Under the pieces are notes generated by a model. That model ran no database searches and had not been told where the DNA came from. It worked only from the letters and a program-made list of their open reading frames with translations. 64,000 nt of DNA from Diphasiastrum complanatum (taxonomy: Eukaryota > Streptophyta > Lycopodiopsida > Lycopodiales > Lycopodiaceae), in assembly GCA_029204225.1 (NCBI GenBank), contig CM055099.1, positions 64,043,614 through 64,107,613 of the forward strand, in the 5' to 3' direction. Below, piece after piece: positions 54,745 to 64,000 of the stretch. Position 1 is the stretch's first letter, and each line of letters begins with the position of its first letter. A program made the position numbers and the translations under genes.

Positions 54745-57700
54745 ATATCTATGTTGCACCAAATTGGCATTCCAGACCCTCATGTTCTGGAACGCTGTTC
54801 CAAAAAACGGCTAGAATTTTTTTTAAACACCCCGCAGAGGCCCATTTTCAGCACACTTCTTGGAGGGGGAAAAACCTTGTGGAGAGAGGAATAGGAGGCC
54901 CAATGGGTAGTGTGAGCACTCTATGTGAAGGCCATGATGAGTGGAAGGTGATTATAGCACATAGAAGAGCGCAAGAGTGACTATGTGGAGATCTGCAAGC
55001 AAAGCAACTTCTTAAAGTTTTTTTTCACCCTTTTCTTCTTTGCTTTGTTCGGAAGCTATAGTGCCTCACTTTCAGTGATTCATGTTGCTAGGATTGGTTG
55101 TAGGGTTGCTAGGGAGAGAGTGATTGCATGTTCCCAGGCTTCTATTTGCATAAGCAGTCACCTTGAGCAACCATGTGGTAGATGCGCGTGAGGCTCTTTT
55201 GCACAATTTTTTCTAGGTGTAGGGTTTAGGGTTTGGTGATTCAGGGTAGGTCTTAGGCATCCATTGGCATTACATTTAGGTCTTAGGTGGCTTTTGGGTT
55301 TTACCTCCCTTTCCATCAAGTTTTCGATCTTTTTTATAGCATCTTGAGAGTTTCTACAGCCATGCTTGTGGCTGGACGAAGCGTGTGAGCGGAGGTGGAT
55401 CTCTTGGAGGGAGACACTGTAGTTTTTACAAGTTCAGGAGCACTTAGATAACATTGCTTGTTTTGCGGTGGTATCTTTTACAGCATGGCGACGAGGATCA
55501 GAGCCCATTTGCTTGGTTTGACCAGGCCAGATGGGCAGACCATGGGCATTGCCCCATGTGTGGCAATTCTTGCACCTGAGAGAGAGCACCTACCTAGCAC
55601 ACATAAGGAGGAGCAGCAGCAACTGGCCTAGGGCATAGATTGGTGGGTAGCTAGGTTCTATTGGCACAAGATCAAGGGCTAGCAGTAGCGGTGCACCTTA
55701 TGGCACAGGGCCATCACTACCTAGTTCATTAGTAGCAGGACCATCATGGCCTAGTTCATCAGCAACAGGCCCATCATGGCCTAGTTCATCGTCGGCAGCA
55801 GCCATAGGGCCATCACGGCCTAGTCCATCAATAGCAAGGCCATCACAGACTTCATCGGCAAGGGCAAGCTCATCATGGCCACCATCAGCAACAACTGCAG
55901 GACCATCATCTACAGAAGAGGCTTTTCCATCAGAGGAATCAGTTAGGGAAGGGCCTACTGAGGGTAGTGGTCCAGGTTCAGCAGAGGCAGCAATTCCTAT
56001 GATGGCTATGAGAGGTGTTGGGGAGAGACCACAGGGTGGAGCACATGCACGCCCTAGAGTCAACCCACGACCACATGTACCTGCACAAGACATGGAAAGC
56101 AGATATCGACAAACCACAGTGCCTACAGGGTGGCAGTAGACACACCATGAGGAAGCAGATATCGACAGACCACAGTGCCTACAGGGTGGCAGTAGACCAC
56201 CATGAGGCAGCCAGTAGACTTACACACTAGTTTTTTTACAATTAATACCTTGCATTAGCCTTGGTCAACACCACGACCTTCTGTGACATGATGAGGGAAG
56301 TTGCAGCTTGTGATGCCACATGGAGACCCCCAACACGCGAGGCTCTTCATACTGACCATTTGAGAGAGGAGTACACATGCATCACGAGAGAGAGCTCAGT
56401 CCCATATGACATGCTTGGGCCACATTTGGTTGCTCTATTCTATCGGATGGGAGGACTGATATTAGGCACACGCCTATTATCAACATATTGGTTTCCTGTT
56501 CGTTGGGCAACATTGAGGTGGGGGAGCAGCAAGTGGTGCAAGTGGTCACCAACAATCCGTGGCTACGGGTGAGATTTGGTTCTACACTCGGCCCCATTTA
56601 TGAGTTTATGGACAACTGAATTTTCATAAGGGAGTTATCTTTTTGTTTAGTTGCAGCTGGTCGCTGCTAACCCAGAACTCAGGTGAAGGCAAATTGCTGG
56701 AAGTCCCTGTCAGGAGGTTCTTTTGTCGGAGCACTGGACCAGGACAGGTCAGATAGAGTGTTTTTCAAGTCCGGGACAAATCTCAGGTGAACTTTAGGAG
56801 AAAAGTAGAGTGCTGAAAAAGACTCGTTCTGCTCATTGGAAGGACTACACTCTAAACACAAGACAGATCGCAGAAGGTTGCGTGGAGTGCCGAGGAAAGT
56901 CAGAATTCCAGCTTGCTGCAGTTCCAGGAGTGCTACAGCTTTTTGCAGATCATTAAGGATGAAGATTCGAGGGTTCATGATAGTATTGCTGATCTGAGGC
57001 AGTAAGCTTATATTAATTCTATCTGGAAAATATAAGCAAGTTATTTTCAGGAAGAAAGAACCGTCAAATTTTCGGAACCATCAAAGAATTTTTGAAGAAC
57101 CATAATATATTGAAGAATTTTACACAAATTCTATGGACCCAGCAAAGATTTTTTAAACAACGAAAATCTTTGTAAAGCCAACAAATTTTATATTGACTCT
57201 TGAATGTCAATGGCAAGTTTAAATGACACGGTACTATCGGAGGCGAGCAAACTTGACAGCACAAATATTTTTCATCTGAAAATTCAAGATGCAAAATATT
57301 CTCATGGACCGAGAATATTGGGATATTGTTCCAACGTTAATCAATCTAGGGCTTTGTTCTTAACAAACAAGCCACATACTTTAAAAATGGATACAGGGGA
57401 ATCAGTGACAAATTATTTTGACGGGTAAAAGATCTTCGACAACTTAGAGTGGTTCAAGAAAGTGTCCAGGATTCAATATTAGTATCCATTATGCTTAATA
57501 GCTTACCACTAGCTTATCAGAATTTTGTCATGATGTCATCTTTACAAGGAACCGGTCTCCCATTGATGAATTGGATGCTATTTTGTTACAAGAAGAGACG
57601 AGCCATCATAATCTCATGAACAAGGAAGATTTTAAAGAACAAGCGTTCATAGCAAAGAAGAAGGGACAAAATTAGAAGAAAGGTGAAAAGTGGATAAAGA

Positions 57701-60700
57701 ACAAGGGGAAGAAAAAGCAGTAAGAGTATTGGGAGAACAATAAATCGAACCAACAAGACGATGAAGACAAGGCAAATTCCACCAAGAAAGGAAAATGCTT
57801 CATTTGCGGTAGCAAGGTACACAAAGGAATGTTGGAAAGACAAGTTCAACAAGAAGAAACAGGCAGAGATTTCTCAAGTGAAAAACAATGCAAACAATCT
57901 CCTTCACCTCTTGATTTCCTCTCCCAAGCTCATCCTCTAAGGAGGCCTGCATACCTATCTAGCCTCTAGAATGAGTACAATTGAGGTACACACTCCCTCT
58001 CGGTGGCAATCCTAGGCTTGTACTTGCCCCTAGAATGTATTCAAACTTGGCCTGCCCATTCTTTCTAGGCAGGAGACCTCTCAACATGTCTGTAGTCAAA
58101 TTGTTCAAACTTTCCTTCAAAGCCATTTGTCCAGCTCTGTATATGGAGCCAATCTTATCTTAATTTTCAGATAGAATACCCAGAAATATCAGATATGCCA
58201 TGCTCAGTTACATTTTCAAACGCATAATGTTAGAACCACAATTTGCAATTTTCACAGATGCCACATACAGGACAAACACGCAAGGCATAACTAAACTTGC
58301 TCCTTAACGGAGATAAGAGAACGGTATGGGAAGTTAGAACCCAGAGCATGTCCACGTAATTATCACAGCACAGAAGTTATAAGCGTACTTGCAAGCTAAT
58401 GCTAACCTAACAAATAATTTGTTAACTAAAACAAATTATTGGGTACTTAAATATATATATCACTAGCCCGACAACAAATATACATTGGTATGTAAATTAT
58501 TTCAACCAAGAAACTGGAACAAAAGACCACAGAAAATAAACGAAACCTTGCAGTATTCCAACCTGCTCTTGCAGAGAAGTCATCGTCTCCAGGATCCAAA
58601 TCCATATCCAGTATCTACACACTCAGCAATTTCAAAAGTTTCAGCTACTAATAGGGAACATCAACCTTGTCCTTAATTCCTTTGGCCTTAATGGAAAGTA
58701 AAAAATCCAAAGTAGCAATTCAGCACATAGTCATAACTGTAGTAGGTCCAAACGAGATTAGCTACAATATATCAACTCTTACCAAAGCTTCAACATCAGA
58801 AAAGTGTGCCAACTCTTCATCACTTGATGCTTCCTCTTCAGCTGCTTGTTTTTGCTTGCCACTGTCTTCCAGGCATTTTTCAGCCTGATTATTTTGTAGC
58901 TGAGCATCACTTGAACAGCCATCATGCTGCACTGTTGTTTGCCCAAATAACTTCGAAGTTGATGTAGTCAAGGGTGTGCAATACGTGGAGACTAAGCTCT
59001 GTGGCTCATGTTGTTTGGCTAAAGAAGCTCCTTTTGCTGTTAAAAATCTGAATGTAAGGGAATTTGTAGTGGATTTGCAGTTTGTTTGGGCCTCAGAAAA
59101 ACATGGATTAAGTAGTTCAGTATCTGACTGCAACAAATTTACAGAGCCACTTCTCTTTGGAGAGTTCTTCCCTCTTTTCTTAGTTGAACCTTCTTTAGCC
59201 TCTACTGATTTTGCCTTAGGCCCAGCAAACCCCCTCCTCATTGGTTCCTCGCATAAATTTGCTGAAAGAAAGTCAAGAGTTGCATTGGTGTGTTCATTAT
59301 CTTGCATCATTTCTGAATTTTCCACAGTTTCGTCTACAGCCTGCAACAAATGAGAGCTCTCGTTAAACTCTGGTGGAATTTGCAGCTCGCTGAGAAATCC
59401 TGACTGATATCCAGATGAAGCAAGAGAGGAGGATGACAGTGATAACGAGGGCGAAGGAGGATCTTCAAAAAAAGGCACATCAGTATCTTCCGTATTTAGT
59501 GTGCAAATCATAAACTCATGGTAGATGGTTGTTCTCATAGAACACTCTTGAAATTCTGATGTACAGAGATCTGGGACAATTTGTTGAGGATCAGCTGCAA
59601 GAATTACACCACCTGAAGCATTATAATCATTCTCTTGATAATTTGTTGTTTCTGAAGCTAAAATAGTATCAGGAAGTTGAAGTGCTAGTTCAGCCGAATC
59701 TTGCCTACTAGCTGCTTCAAAGATCTTTCCAGAAAAATTGATTCCTGCAATAGTTTCGGTAGGAGCATCTTCCGCATCCTTGAAAACACTCACTTCCTCC
59801 TGAGTCTCACAATTATCCTTTGCATTCAACAATAATGTGGAGACTCTTTGATGTGAATCACAAACTTCCTCCAACTTAACTAAATCATTGGGATCCTTTT
59901 TGGTTTCATTTAAGTCGCACCCATGCTCTGATGGAGCGAATACATTTTGTTCCAGGACATCTGATGCTTTTGATGCAACCTCTACCAAATCAGGCGGGGC
60001 CCCAAGAACTCCCGTAGCCCCTTCAGAAGCAAAAAGGCTGACCATTTGTGACAATGTCCAGTCCTCTGTGTCGGGTTTGCCTTCTTTGGAGGAAACACGA
60101 CCTGGTGATTCAACACCTACAACCAGAACAGAGGGAATATCCACTGCAGTTGCTTGGCCATCAGTTGCCTCACCTGCTTCATTATAAGGAAAATCATTTG
60201 GCCCTTCAAAACCATCCTGCATAAACCCATCGATGAAAGAACAAAAAACGCTTTCCTCTTCTAAGCTCCTCCTTTTATAGTATCCCGTCCGCACACTCCT
60301 ATGTCGTCGCTTTTTTGATGTGTCCTGTGAGTCCTTGTGCTTACTTGAAAAGGTCAATTTTGAAGAGCCCAGAATGAGAGCTTCTGCTTCTACCATGCGC
60401 GCAGCAGCTTTTGCTGAGATATCTGGGTCATACAGAAGAGCACGCCATCTCTCCCTTAACTCTCTTATTGTGAAGCGGCGCGAAAACCTCATGGCACCTT
60501 TGGCAAGGGCTTCCATAGCTGCACCTGCCTGAAACCTTACAGTACGAAATTCCATTTCATTATGAGCACAACAGCCAAAAAGGTCTTCACTTCATAGAAT
60601 AATTTCTGAGCATCACATCTAGAAGCTTCATTTAGAAATGCTGAGCAACCTCTAGGCTTCAATATTCTCCAACTTTGGAAGCTAAAAAATAGTCAACAAG

Positions 60701-61947
60701 ATTCTTAACACTTCAAGGTTGAGATCTAACAAGTACACACTCCCTATGGCAGAGCTACCAAAGAAAATCCTTCAAGAGCAATCCAAGATACAGTCCAAAT
60801 GCTAAACCAAGTGCCTGATTTATAAGTCCGCCCAGCAACAATCCATAAGAAATATTATTACCCATTTGATGCCCCAGATCTGACGTGCTGTTTTCAAAAG
60901 TTTTCACAACTAGCCATGACAATGTGACATCCTCCTTAACCACGGAGAGAAAGAGAGAGAAACAAAACAGATGCACCAATTAATTTCTTTCTAAAAGCAT
61001 CTATTACATTAACAGCATGAATTTGCTAAGCAAACTCATCAGATCCGACAGAACATGAACCTCTTGCCACAGAAATGAAGGAATACTAAATGTCAAACAG
61101 CTTATAAATTATTGTGCCTTATGACGCCCGTAATAGAGAAGTGTGCACCCTATTTCTTTACTCCCAAAAGGCCTCTTAAAATCTATAGTGTCCCAAGACT
61201 ATGATAGCAACAAAGCACGCTATCTATTACCTCCATTGAATTCTTCAAGAGGAGGTCATCTTCAACGGTCCACAGGCTAAAATCTGGGCGAGGTCCAGTT
61301 TCAGCCACAACACCAACAGTTTGGACATCTGGAGGAACTTCTGCAGCAATCTTTGCAGCTTTAGCCGTCACAGCATCAGCCTCCTCTACTGCATTCAAAA
61401 CAATGTCCTCAGAGCTTGACACAAAAGGCATTTCCCATTGATAAAAACCCTTTATCTTGTCACAAAGAAAGAACGCAATTACAATGCAAAACGTATAACA
61501 GTTCAAAAGTTTGAGCACTTTTTCATCTTAACAGAGTACATTTGCCAGAAAATCAGAGGAAATTTTGCCTAGAAGCTTAAACCTAAAGATCTTCTGTGAG
61601 CCGTACAACAGAGTATATTTGCCAGAAAATCAGAGGAAATCTTTGCCTAGAAGCTTAAACCTAAAGATCTTGTGTCTACGACTGTGAGCCCTAAGTCTTA
61701 CTAACAAGTATGAGCTTGAAGTAAGACTTCATATATTCTGGTGATTTGAAATGGAGATGCAGTTTGATGCTTTACCTTTCACTGATAACTTCGAAGTCGT
61801 CTTAGTGCGAGAGTCCTTTGCCATTAGAGTTGCTTTCATACGCTTTAGAAGCCCTCTGCTAGCACCTCCGCCTTTTCTCTTGCCAGTTATACCTTCAGCA
61901 GCAGCAGCAGCAGCACTACCTTCGCTTTTAACCAAATCCTGTGACAT
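36614..61947 (-). CDS. Microspherule protein 1 (MCRS1)-like, MCRS_N + FHA domain protein (8 exons, about 860 aa)
   Basis: Exons on the minus strand: 61947-61776, 61388-61231, 60528-58783, 58614-58563, 52413-52265, 52133-52047, 37901-37773, 36703-36614. All junctions are GT-AG and in phase (2583 nt). The MCRS_N domain spans about residues 95-180: WTVEDDLLLKNSME, then AGAAMEALAKG, FSRRFTIRELRERW and RALLYDP. A long acidic low-complexity middle follows in exon 3, then SDEELAHFSDVEAL and ILDMDLDPGDDD. RTLIRLEQGANSAMQR and AILYGHHLRYFITENE lead into the C-terminal FHA domain (about 757-841): VTIGRFTQDNVVDIDL, SRRQ, FYLKNLGRR, YVNN, GGMRFIFEIN. The FHA His is Gln, as in other MCRS1 proteins. In animals MCRS1 is a subunit of the NSL and INO80 chromatin complexes; Arabidopsis EMB1967 is a homologue. 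A nuclear chromatin role is inferred from family. The 5' end (exons 1-2) is less certain than the rest. Confidence 0.92.
36961..37530. mobile_element. Block of TTCCTAAGGAAC palindromes, possible DNA transposon, in intron 7 of gene 2
   Basis: At least eight copies of TTCCTAGGAAC or TTCCTAAGGAAC-like palindromes and half-sites are concentrated at both ends (36966-37040 and 37430-37525), with fewer between. Dense subterminal palindromes resemble those of the hAT elements in this window. No exact terminal inverted repeat or target duplication was established, so the ends are approximate. Confidence 0.5.
37902..39027. other. Left part of intron 6 of gene 2; nothing identified
   Basis: Ordinary AT-rich intron sequence between exon 7 and the first retroelement remnants. 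Confidence 0.5.
39028..39243 (-). mobile_element. Copia gag (UBN2-type) scrap
   Basis: The minus strand reads YENVNQSRILFLTNKLHTLK. This is nearly the same as the plus-strand gag relic at 57180-57900 (NVNQSRALFLTNKPHTLK), so both come from one copia family. Confidence 0.65.
39316..40096 (+). mobile_element. Gypsy reverse transcriptase-integrase remnant (left half)
   Basis: Frames read GLPPSQNVKHRIELI, MSLREEDEVKNMMG, TLNRLMVKHCFPIP, HHEFLIMSFGL and NFIDDILVCQK (RT). An internal deletion then joins to YWPNLKNQVEKYVRKCRQCQ and ERKWESISTDFVVGV (integrase zinc and core start). It is cut off by the LTR at 40097. The matching integrase C-terminal part may be at 50057-50430. Confidence 0.8.
40097..40599 (-). 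repeat. 3' LTR of the gag-only element (503 bp)
   Basis: Ends are TGTCATGT and ACATGACA, a perfect 8-bp inverted repeat. On the minus strand it is immediately preceded by a purine tract. The first 136 bp match the 5' LTR copy at 49284-49298 plus 49929-50056. Confidence 0.85.
42119..42400 (-). repeat. Second copy of a gag segment (also at 46415-46692)
   Basis: Both stretches encode, in decayed form, YEEHND-NSG-YEQ-DSYGNRL and YESHSDQYKDHELYQS, in the same orientation. One lies before and one after the WW-containing gag core once the copia insertion is removed, so the gag-only element carries an internal duplication. Confidence 0.8.
42692..43135 (+). repeat. 5' LTR of copia 2 (444 bp)
   Basis: TGTTAGAAT start and CCTACA end, directly followed by the tRNA-iMet primer site at 43136-43148. 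The 3' partner is the last 201 bp only, at 46033-46233. Confidence 0.93.
43768..44656 (+). pseudogene. Copia 2 gag
   Basis: Starts MAKESKSIGSLFNEDRLDRT, then NFSLWCYMIKNLLIAKGLF. A stop and frameshift lie near 44022-44095. The UBN2 core resumes as VLFLRNQLSTLKMQEGTLSN and SITLNSLPHSYLPFV, then a Lys-rich tail with the zinc knuckle CHYCKEFGHQIKEC. Confidence 0.9.
44773..46032 (+). pseudogene. Copia 2 pol fragment (protease-integrase)
   Basis: Protease WVIDSGATHHMTHHRDIF, with one in-frame TAA at 44989. Then gag_pre-integrase (LAKLWHARYGNLNFGSL, CEGCILGKFQRKPF) and the integrase core: TFIDDFSRFTWIF, ILRTDRGGEYIKS and QQNGVAERKNRTIMEMARCM. The D-D-E residues of these motifs are present. The reading frame then runs into LTR sequence at GYRLF, so the end after about 46032 is not integrase. 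Confidence 0.92.
47285..47958. mobile_element. hAT-like non-autonomous element, copy 2 (674 bp)
   Basis: Ends CGTAGATGCAC and GTGCATCTATG (10 of 11 inverted). Target duplication AAACGTTG/GAACGTTG (7 of 8) lies at 47277-47284 and 47959-47966. Subterminal regions contain AAACGCGTTTC palindromes. The core, ATAGCTTATGGCTGAAA onward, is shared with the other two copies. A two-unit version of the GC-rich hairpin array lies at about 47536-47590. Inserted in the leader region of the gag-only LTR element. Confidence 0.88.
48333..48412 (+). repeat. Poly(G) tracts, G13 and G28
   Basis: A run of 13 G at 48333-48345 and of about 28 G at 48385-48412, unusual in AT-rich plant DNA. The exact length may be affected by sequencing error. 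Confidence 0.8.
49053..49255. mobile_element. Short hAT-like MITE (203 bp) with 8-bp target duplication
   Basis: ATTGGATC flanks it at 49045-49052 and 49256-49263. Ends are CAAAGACCC and, reversed, CAAAGTTCC. Inside are perfect hairpins: GACCCCATGGCAC around AG (49057-49084) and GGTGTCGTGGAA around CTT (49191-49217), plus further GTGCC and GGCAC copies. It has no coding capacity. It sits between gag and the primer site of the gag-only element, 36 bp from copy 3. Confidence 0.82.
49268..49279 (-). promoter_or_regulatory. Primer-binding site of the gag-only LTR element
   Basis: The reverse complement TGGTATCAGAGC is a perfect tRNA-iMet type site, 4 nt from the LTR edge at 49284. Confidence 0.88.
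49284..50056 (-). repeat. 5' LTR of the gag-only element, interrupted and truncated
   Basis: Positions 49284-49298 and 49929-50056 match 40097-40232. A hAT element at 49299-49920 with its target duplication splits it. The match stops after CAATAGAATTGAA at 50056, leaving about 145 of 503 bp. Confidence 0.82.
49299..49920. mobile_element. hAT-like non-autonomous element, copy 3 (622 bp)
   Basis: Termini CATAGTTGCA and TGCAACTATG are a perfect 10-bp inverted repeat. The exact 8-bp target duplication TGCCAAAC is at 49291-49298 and 49921-49928. Subterminal AAACGC and GCGTTTC motifs resemble copy 2. The core is shared with copies 1 and 2. It carries a GA microsatellite (about 49613-49638) and lacks the GC-rich array. 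Confidence 0.93.
50057..50430 (+). mobile_element. Gypsy integrase C-terminal remnant (right half)
   Basis: Plus-strand frames read SPRYRGP, YSYLWDAS with the alternate YKLQLPLGCK, and KLHPAFHVRKLK, typical of the end of gypsy integrase (consensus around LSPRYIGPF and HPVFHVSMLR). It lies directly right of the truncated LTR of the gag-only element, in the same orientation as the RT-integrase remnant at 39316-40096. Confidence 0.65.
50431..52046. other. Right part of intron 6 of gene 2
   Basis: Contains a 41-bp tandem duplication at 50829-50910 (GCTAAGCTATGAAAGC unit). Otherwise AT-rich, with no recognisable gene. Confidence 0.5.
52414..54690. other. First part of intron 4 of gene 2; no gene identified
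   Basis: Holds a GTTCC/GGAAC-rich stretch at about 53090-53170 (CATTCCGGAACGTACTGTAC and neighbours) resembling a transposon end. A 160-codon hydrophobic frame at 54080-53598 has no exon signals and no recognised family. Confidence 0.4.
54697..54742 (+). repeat. (GT)n microsatellite
   Basis: Perfect GT run of about 46 bp, preceded by GGGT repeats. Confidence 0.96.
55690..55880 (+). repeat. Minisatellite, CATCATGGCCTAGTTCATC core
   Basis: About six imperfect units of 24-36 bp in the linker of the transposase relic. The Asp-Gly-rich antisense ORF across it is a by-product. Confidence 0.8.
56098..56210 (+). repeat. Two tandem copies of a 56-bp unit
   Basis: GCAGATATCGACA and CACAGTGCCTACAGGGTGGC recur in order with small differences, within the hAT relic. 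Confidence 0.92.
57180..57900 (+). mobile_element. Copia gag relic in intron 4 of gene 2
   Basis: Shifting frames read NVNQSRALFLTNKPHTLKMD, TGESVTNYF, SIMLNSLPLAYQNFVMMSSL and GKCFICGSKVHKG (a damaged zinc knuckle), the UBN2 gag domain of copia elements. Related to the antisense scrap at 39028-39243. Confidence 0.7.
61531..61673 (-). repeat. 77-bp tandem duplication in intron 1 of gene 2
   Basis: ACAGAGTACATTTGCCAGAA through TAAACCTAAAGATCTT is repeated once with a few changes. It lies between coding exons 1 and 2. Confidence 0.92.
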
Positions 61948-62480
61948 GAAGCTGATCGAGCCGACCACGCAAAAATGAATGCTCTCTCTCTCTCTCTCTA
62001 TCTCCCCAACTATCTCTCTCTCTCTCTTACGGTCGTCACATGATCCCCCCGCTCATCCACGATGAGCCTCCATAATGAACCCCCCACAAATCTATTTTCA
62101 TTTTTTGCCCACATGTGCTTCGCGATGAGCTCCACGAGCCAGAACTACGAACCAGAGTGTTAAAACCAACTTATAACAGCACACAATGAGATAAAACTAA
62201 CCTCTAATGGCACACAATGAGCTAAAACTAGCTGCGTTTTCTGAACAGAGACCGAAAACGAAGGAAAGAATGGATGCCAAACATGACTCGTCTACCAACT
62301 GCTAACCACAGTGATAACCATGCTCTGAGGTAAACTAGACCTAAGGTTGCAGTTCATCTTGGCGCTCAGCCATGCTCATCTTGGAACATCGATTTTGCTC
62401 ATCCGGATGAGCAGGAGCAGTGCTCATCTTGCCTCATCCAGGGGGAGATCCAAGATGAGCGTGACAAAACAACTCGTGGC
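61948..62480 (-). promoter_or_regulatory. Upstream region of gene 2 with CT tracts and GATGAGC cluster
   Basis: Two CT-rich tracts at 61981-62030 lie within 90 bp upstream of the start codon, as is common for plant 5' leaders. GATGAGC or its complement GCTCATC occurs about eight times in 62050-62460, including the 16-bp palindrome GCTCATCCGGATGAGC at 62397-62412. No TATA box is evident. The cluster could be regulatory or the remains of a small transposon with repeated motifs. Confidence 0.45.
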
Positions 62481-62482
62481 CA

Positions 62483-62483
<1 letters not shown>

Positions 62484-62522
<39 letters not shown>

Positions 62523-62605
62523 GCTATTTCTCATCCCAAAACCCTAAAAAACCTTCACCCTAAAAATTTTCTAAAAAATTTGAAAAAGTCTCTCTCCCTA
62601 GATCG

Positions 62606-62662
<57 letters not shown>
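62484..62662 (+). repeat. Two (CT)n microsatellites
   Basis: Perfect CT runs at 62484-62519 and about 62608-62662. A short tandem pair of CTCTCTCTACGAAAGTTCCA follows at about 62680-62730. Confidence 0.95.
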
Positions 62663-62664
<2 letters not shown>

Positions 62665-62799
62665 CGCGTATATATTTTTCTCTCTCTACGAAAGTTCCAA
62701 ATCTTTCTCTCTCTACGAAAGTTCCAAAAAACGATCTTTTCTAGAACGTTCCAGAAAACTGTCTGTCACCCTTTAGCTATCCGTCAAGAGAAAACTACA

Positions 62800-63190
62800 T
62801 GTCGCCCCCATCATTGACGTTTTGGGCACACGTGGCCCTTGATCTCTCATTGGACATTGTCATATCCGCAGAGCGAGGGCATGTTTTCCTCACTGGAGAT
62901 TTTAACGCCGTGACATCATCGTGATAGTTAGAGTTTTATGACACAACCGACCGGCTCCGCGTTCATGCCCTTGACAATGATGAGATAGGAGTTACTACGA
63001 TTTCCAAGGACAGTTTGGGACCTATTACTCCATATGGTGAGTACTTACTACAGTTGGTAGAGGCCCATGAGTTCGCCATTTATAATGGCCTAACTAGTTG
63101 GCCAGACTCAAACAGATATACTTGTCACCCTCATAGTGTCAGACACAGTGTCGTTGATCATCTCATGGGGTCACCATCATCCATACCTCT
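62800..63190 (+). mobile_element. LINE endonuclease fragment
   Basis: Plus-strand frames read GHVFLTGDFNAVTSS, GEYLLQLVEAHEFAIYNGLT and HSVRHSVVDHLMGS. GDFNA, the N-G-L segment and the SVVDH/SVVDY motif are hallmarks of the apurinic-like endonuclease domain of non-LTR retrotransposons. Two stops follow GDFNA. No reverse transcriptase is attached. Confidence 0.65.
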
Positions 63191-63199
63191 TGTAAGGGA

Positions 63200-64000
63200 A
63201 GCTCCCTAAGATCCTGCTTGCAAGATAACACACAATGGAAAACACGCTATGGATCAATTACCCAACCCAGAACAAGAAGCATGAGTGTAGAGTAAAACCC
63301 TGGCAATGAATCCATGATCACAATGAGGAGTAGGGCGAGTTTGGCCTCAATATATAGAGCCAAAAGCAATCTAGGCACATAGTCATGCATAGCCCTAAGT
63401 CCTCTATACATAGATTCACCTAGAATAGAGTCCTAAGCATGGACCACCTATTCATAGAATTGCTATTGATAACTCTACACATGCATACAATGTCTCATAC
63501 CTTGTCTAAACTCCATTTGATGTGTTCTGGGCCTCACAAGGATATTAGTTACTTTCGGGTCACATATAGTATGATGTGGCATAACTAACAGCTTGATTTA
63601 CTGAAGTATCGTGTATCCAAGACTAGGAGTATACTGAATCCTATGTACTAGTCATGGACATAACATTCTTCCCTCCTTGAACTGTTTCTATCCTTAGAAA
63701 CTCTCTAAACAGGAAAGAACAATAGGAACAGTTCTTTTAACTTTAAATATCAACCTAGAAAATCATTATCCTTAGTCTAACTTTCACATCAAACAAGTAC
63801 TCAGAGATAATCCTATTTCCAAGTGATAATCTCTGCACTGGAGTACAACTCAGGTTTGAAAAAGTACACTAAGCGATAAATTTCCCAACTGGGTTATATT
63901 CACCATAAGTTAGTAACATCACCTTCATGTAAATCATTTACATGAAACACTGGGTGAGATAACCTAACTTAAGAGATTAAAGTTAAAGAAATAATAAAAT
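63200..64000 (-). mobile_element. Probable end of a minus-strand LTR element running off the window
   Basis: On the minus strand GGAGGGAAGAA (63666-63676) looks like a purine tract followed by an LTR starting TGTTATGTCCATGACT (from 63665 leftwards). The other LTR edge and any coding domain are not identified, so this is tentative. Confidence 0.35.

Larger units (their letters stand above)
55480..56580 (+). pseudogene. hAT transposase relic (BED zinc finger and DUF659-like)
   Basis: RIRAHLLGLTRPDGQ followed by IAPCVAILAP at about 55500-55570 resembles the second half of a plant BED zinc finger. About 700 bp later, FCDMMREVAACDATWRPPTR and EALHTDHLREE resemble the start of DUF659 in hAT transposases. 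Between them is a frame of short repeats in which Ser, Ile and Thr predominate. Stops and frameshifts are many. No terminal repeats were found, and a link to the small hAT elements elsewhere in the window is unproven. Confidence 0.5.

Noticed and set aside
54502..54783. Thr-His and Cys-Val repeat ORFs
   Set aside because: GT microsatellite artefacts.
55210..55235. Telomere-like GGGTTTAGGGTTT
   Set aside because: Only two to three units; too short for an interstitial telomere tract and common by chance in plants.
55698..56117. 139-codon Asp/Gly/Ala-rich minus-strand ORF
   Set aside because: Produced by the minisatellite in the hAT transposase relic read on the wrong strand.
61400..61457. Alternative upstream start of exon 2 of gene 2 (frame CDKIKGFYQWEMPF)
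   Set aside because: The phase does not match the exon 1 donor at 61776. The acceptor at 61388 (GAATGCAG) keeps the frame. Transcript data could overturn this.

Overview
This is plant nuclear DNA: AT-rich, with two intron-rich eukaryotic genes, plant-type Ty1/copia and Ty3/gypsy retroelements, hAT elements, SINE-like repeats and long (CT)n microsatellites. The species cannot be named from the sequence. The long introns packed with transposable elements (TEs) point to a TE-rich seed-plant genome. Both genes were rebuilt by joining exons by hand; most exons are too small to appear as open reading frames.

Gene 1 (+ strand, 13820-29751, eight exons, 228 aa) encodes a YjbQ/UPF0047 family protein (secondary thiamine-phosphate synthase family) with a predicted plastid transit peptide. 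Gene 2 (- strand, 61947-36614, eight exons, about 860 aa) encodes a plant homologue of microspherule protein 1 (MCRS_N domain plus C-terminal FHA domain, the EMB1967-like family). The genes are convergent, with about 6.9 kb between their stop codons.

Layout: 1-13.6 kb is remnants of two minus-strand gypsy elements, one of them cut by a 5'-truncated copia element (5481-10831). 13.8-29.8 kb is gene 1; its introns carry a Myb/SANT-like fragment, gypsy, copia and LINE pieces and a hAT element. 29.8-36.6 kb is mostly featureless intergenic DNA with microsatellites and SINEs. 36.6-61.9 kb is gene 2. Its 14.1-kb intron 6 holds a nest: a plus-strand gypsy remnant, split by a minus-strand LTR element in which only gag was recognised, itself carrying a copia element (exact 5-bp target duplication) and three small hAT elements. 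Its 6.1-kb intron 4 holds a BED/DUF659 hAT transposase relic and a copia gag relic. 62-64 kb is the gene 2 upstream region with CT repeats and a cluster of GATGAGC motifs, then a LINE endonuclease fragment and the end of another LTR element.

The most interesting signals are: (i) a hAT family of three copies with matching termini and cores but two different palindromic subterminal motifs; (ii) the gag-only nested LTR element; (iii) gene 1, whose C-terminal half looks like the bacterial rather than the usual plant YjbQ form; (iv) the size of gene 2 and its TE-filled intron inside the FHA domain.
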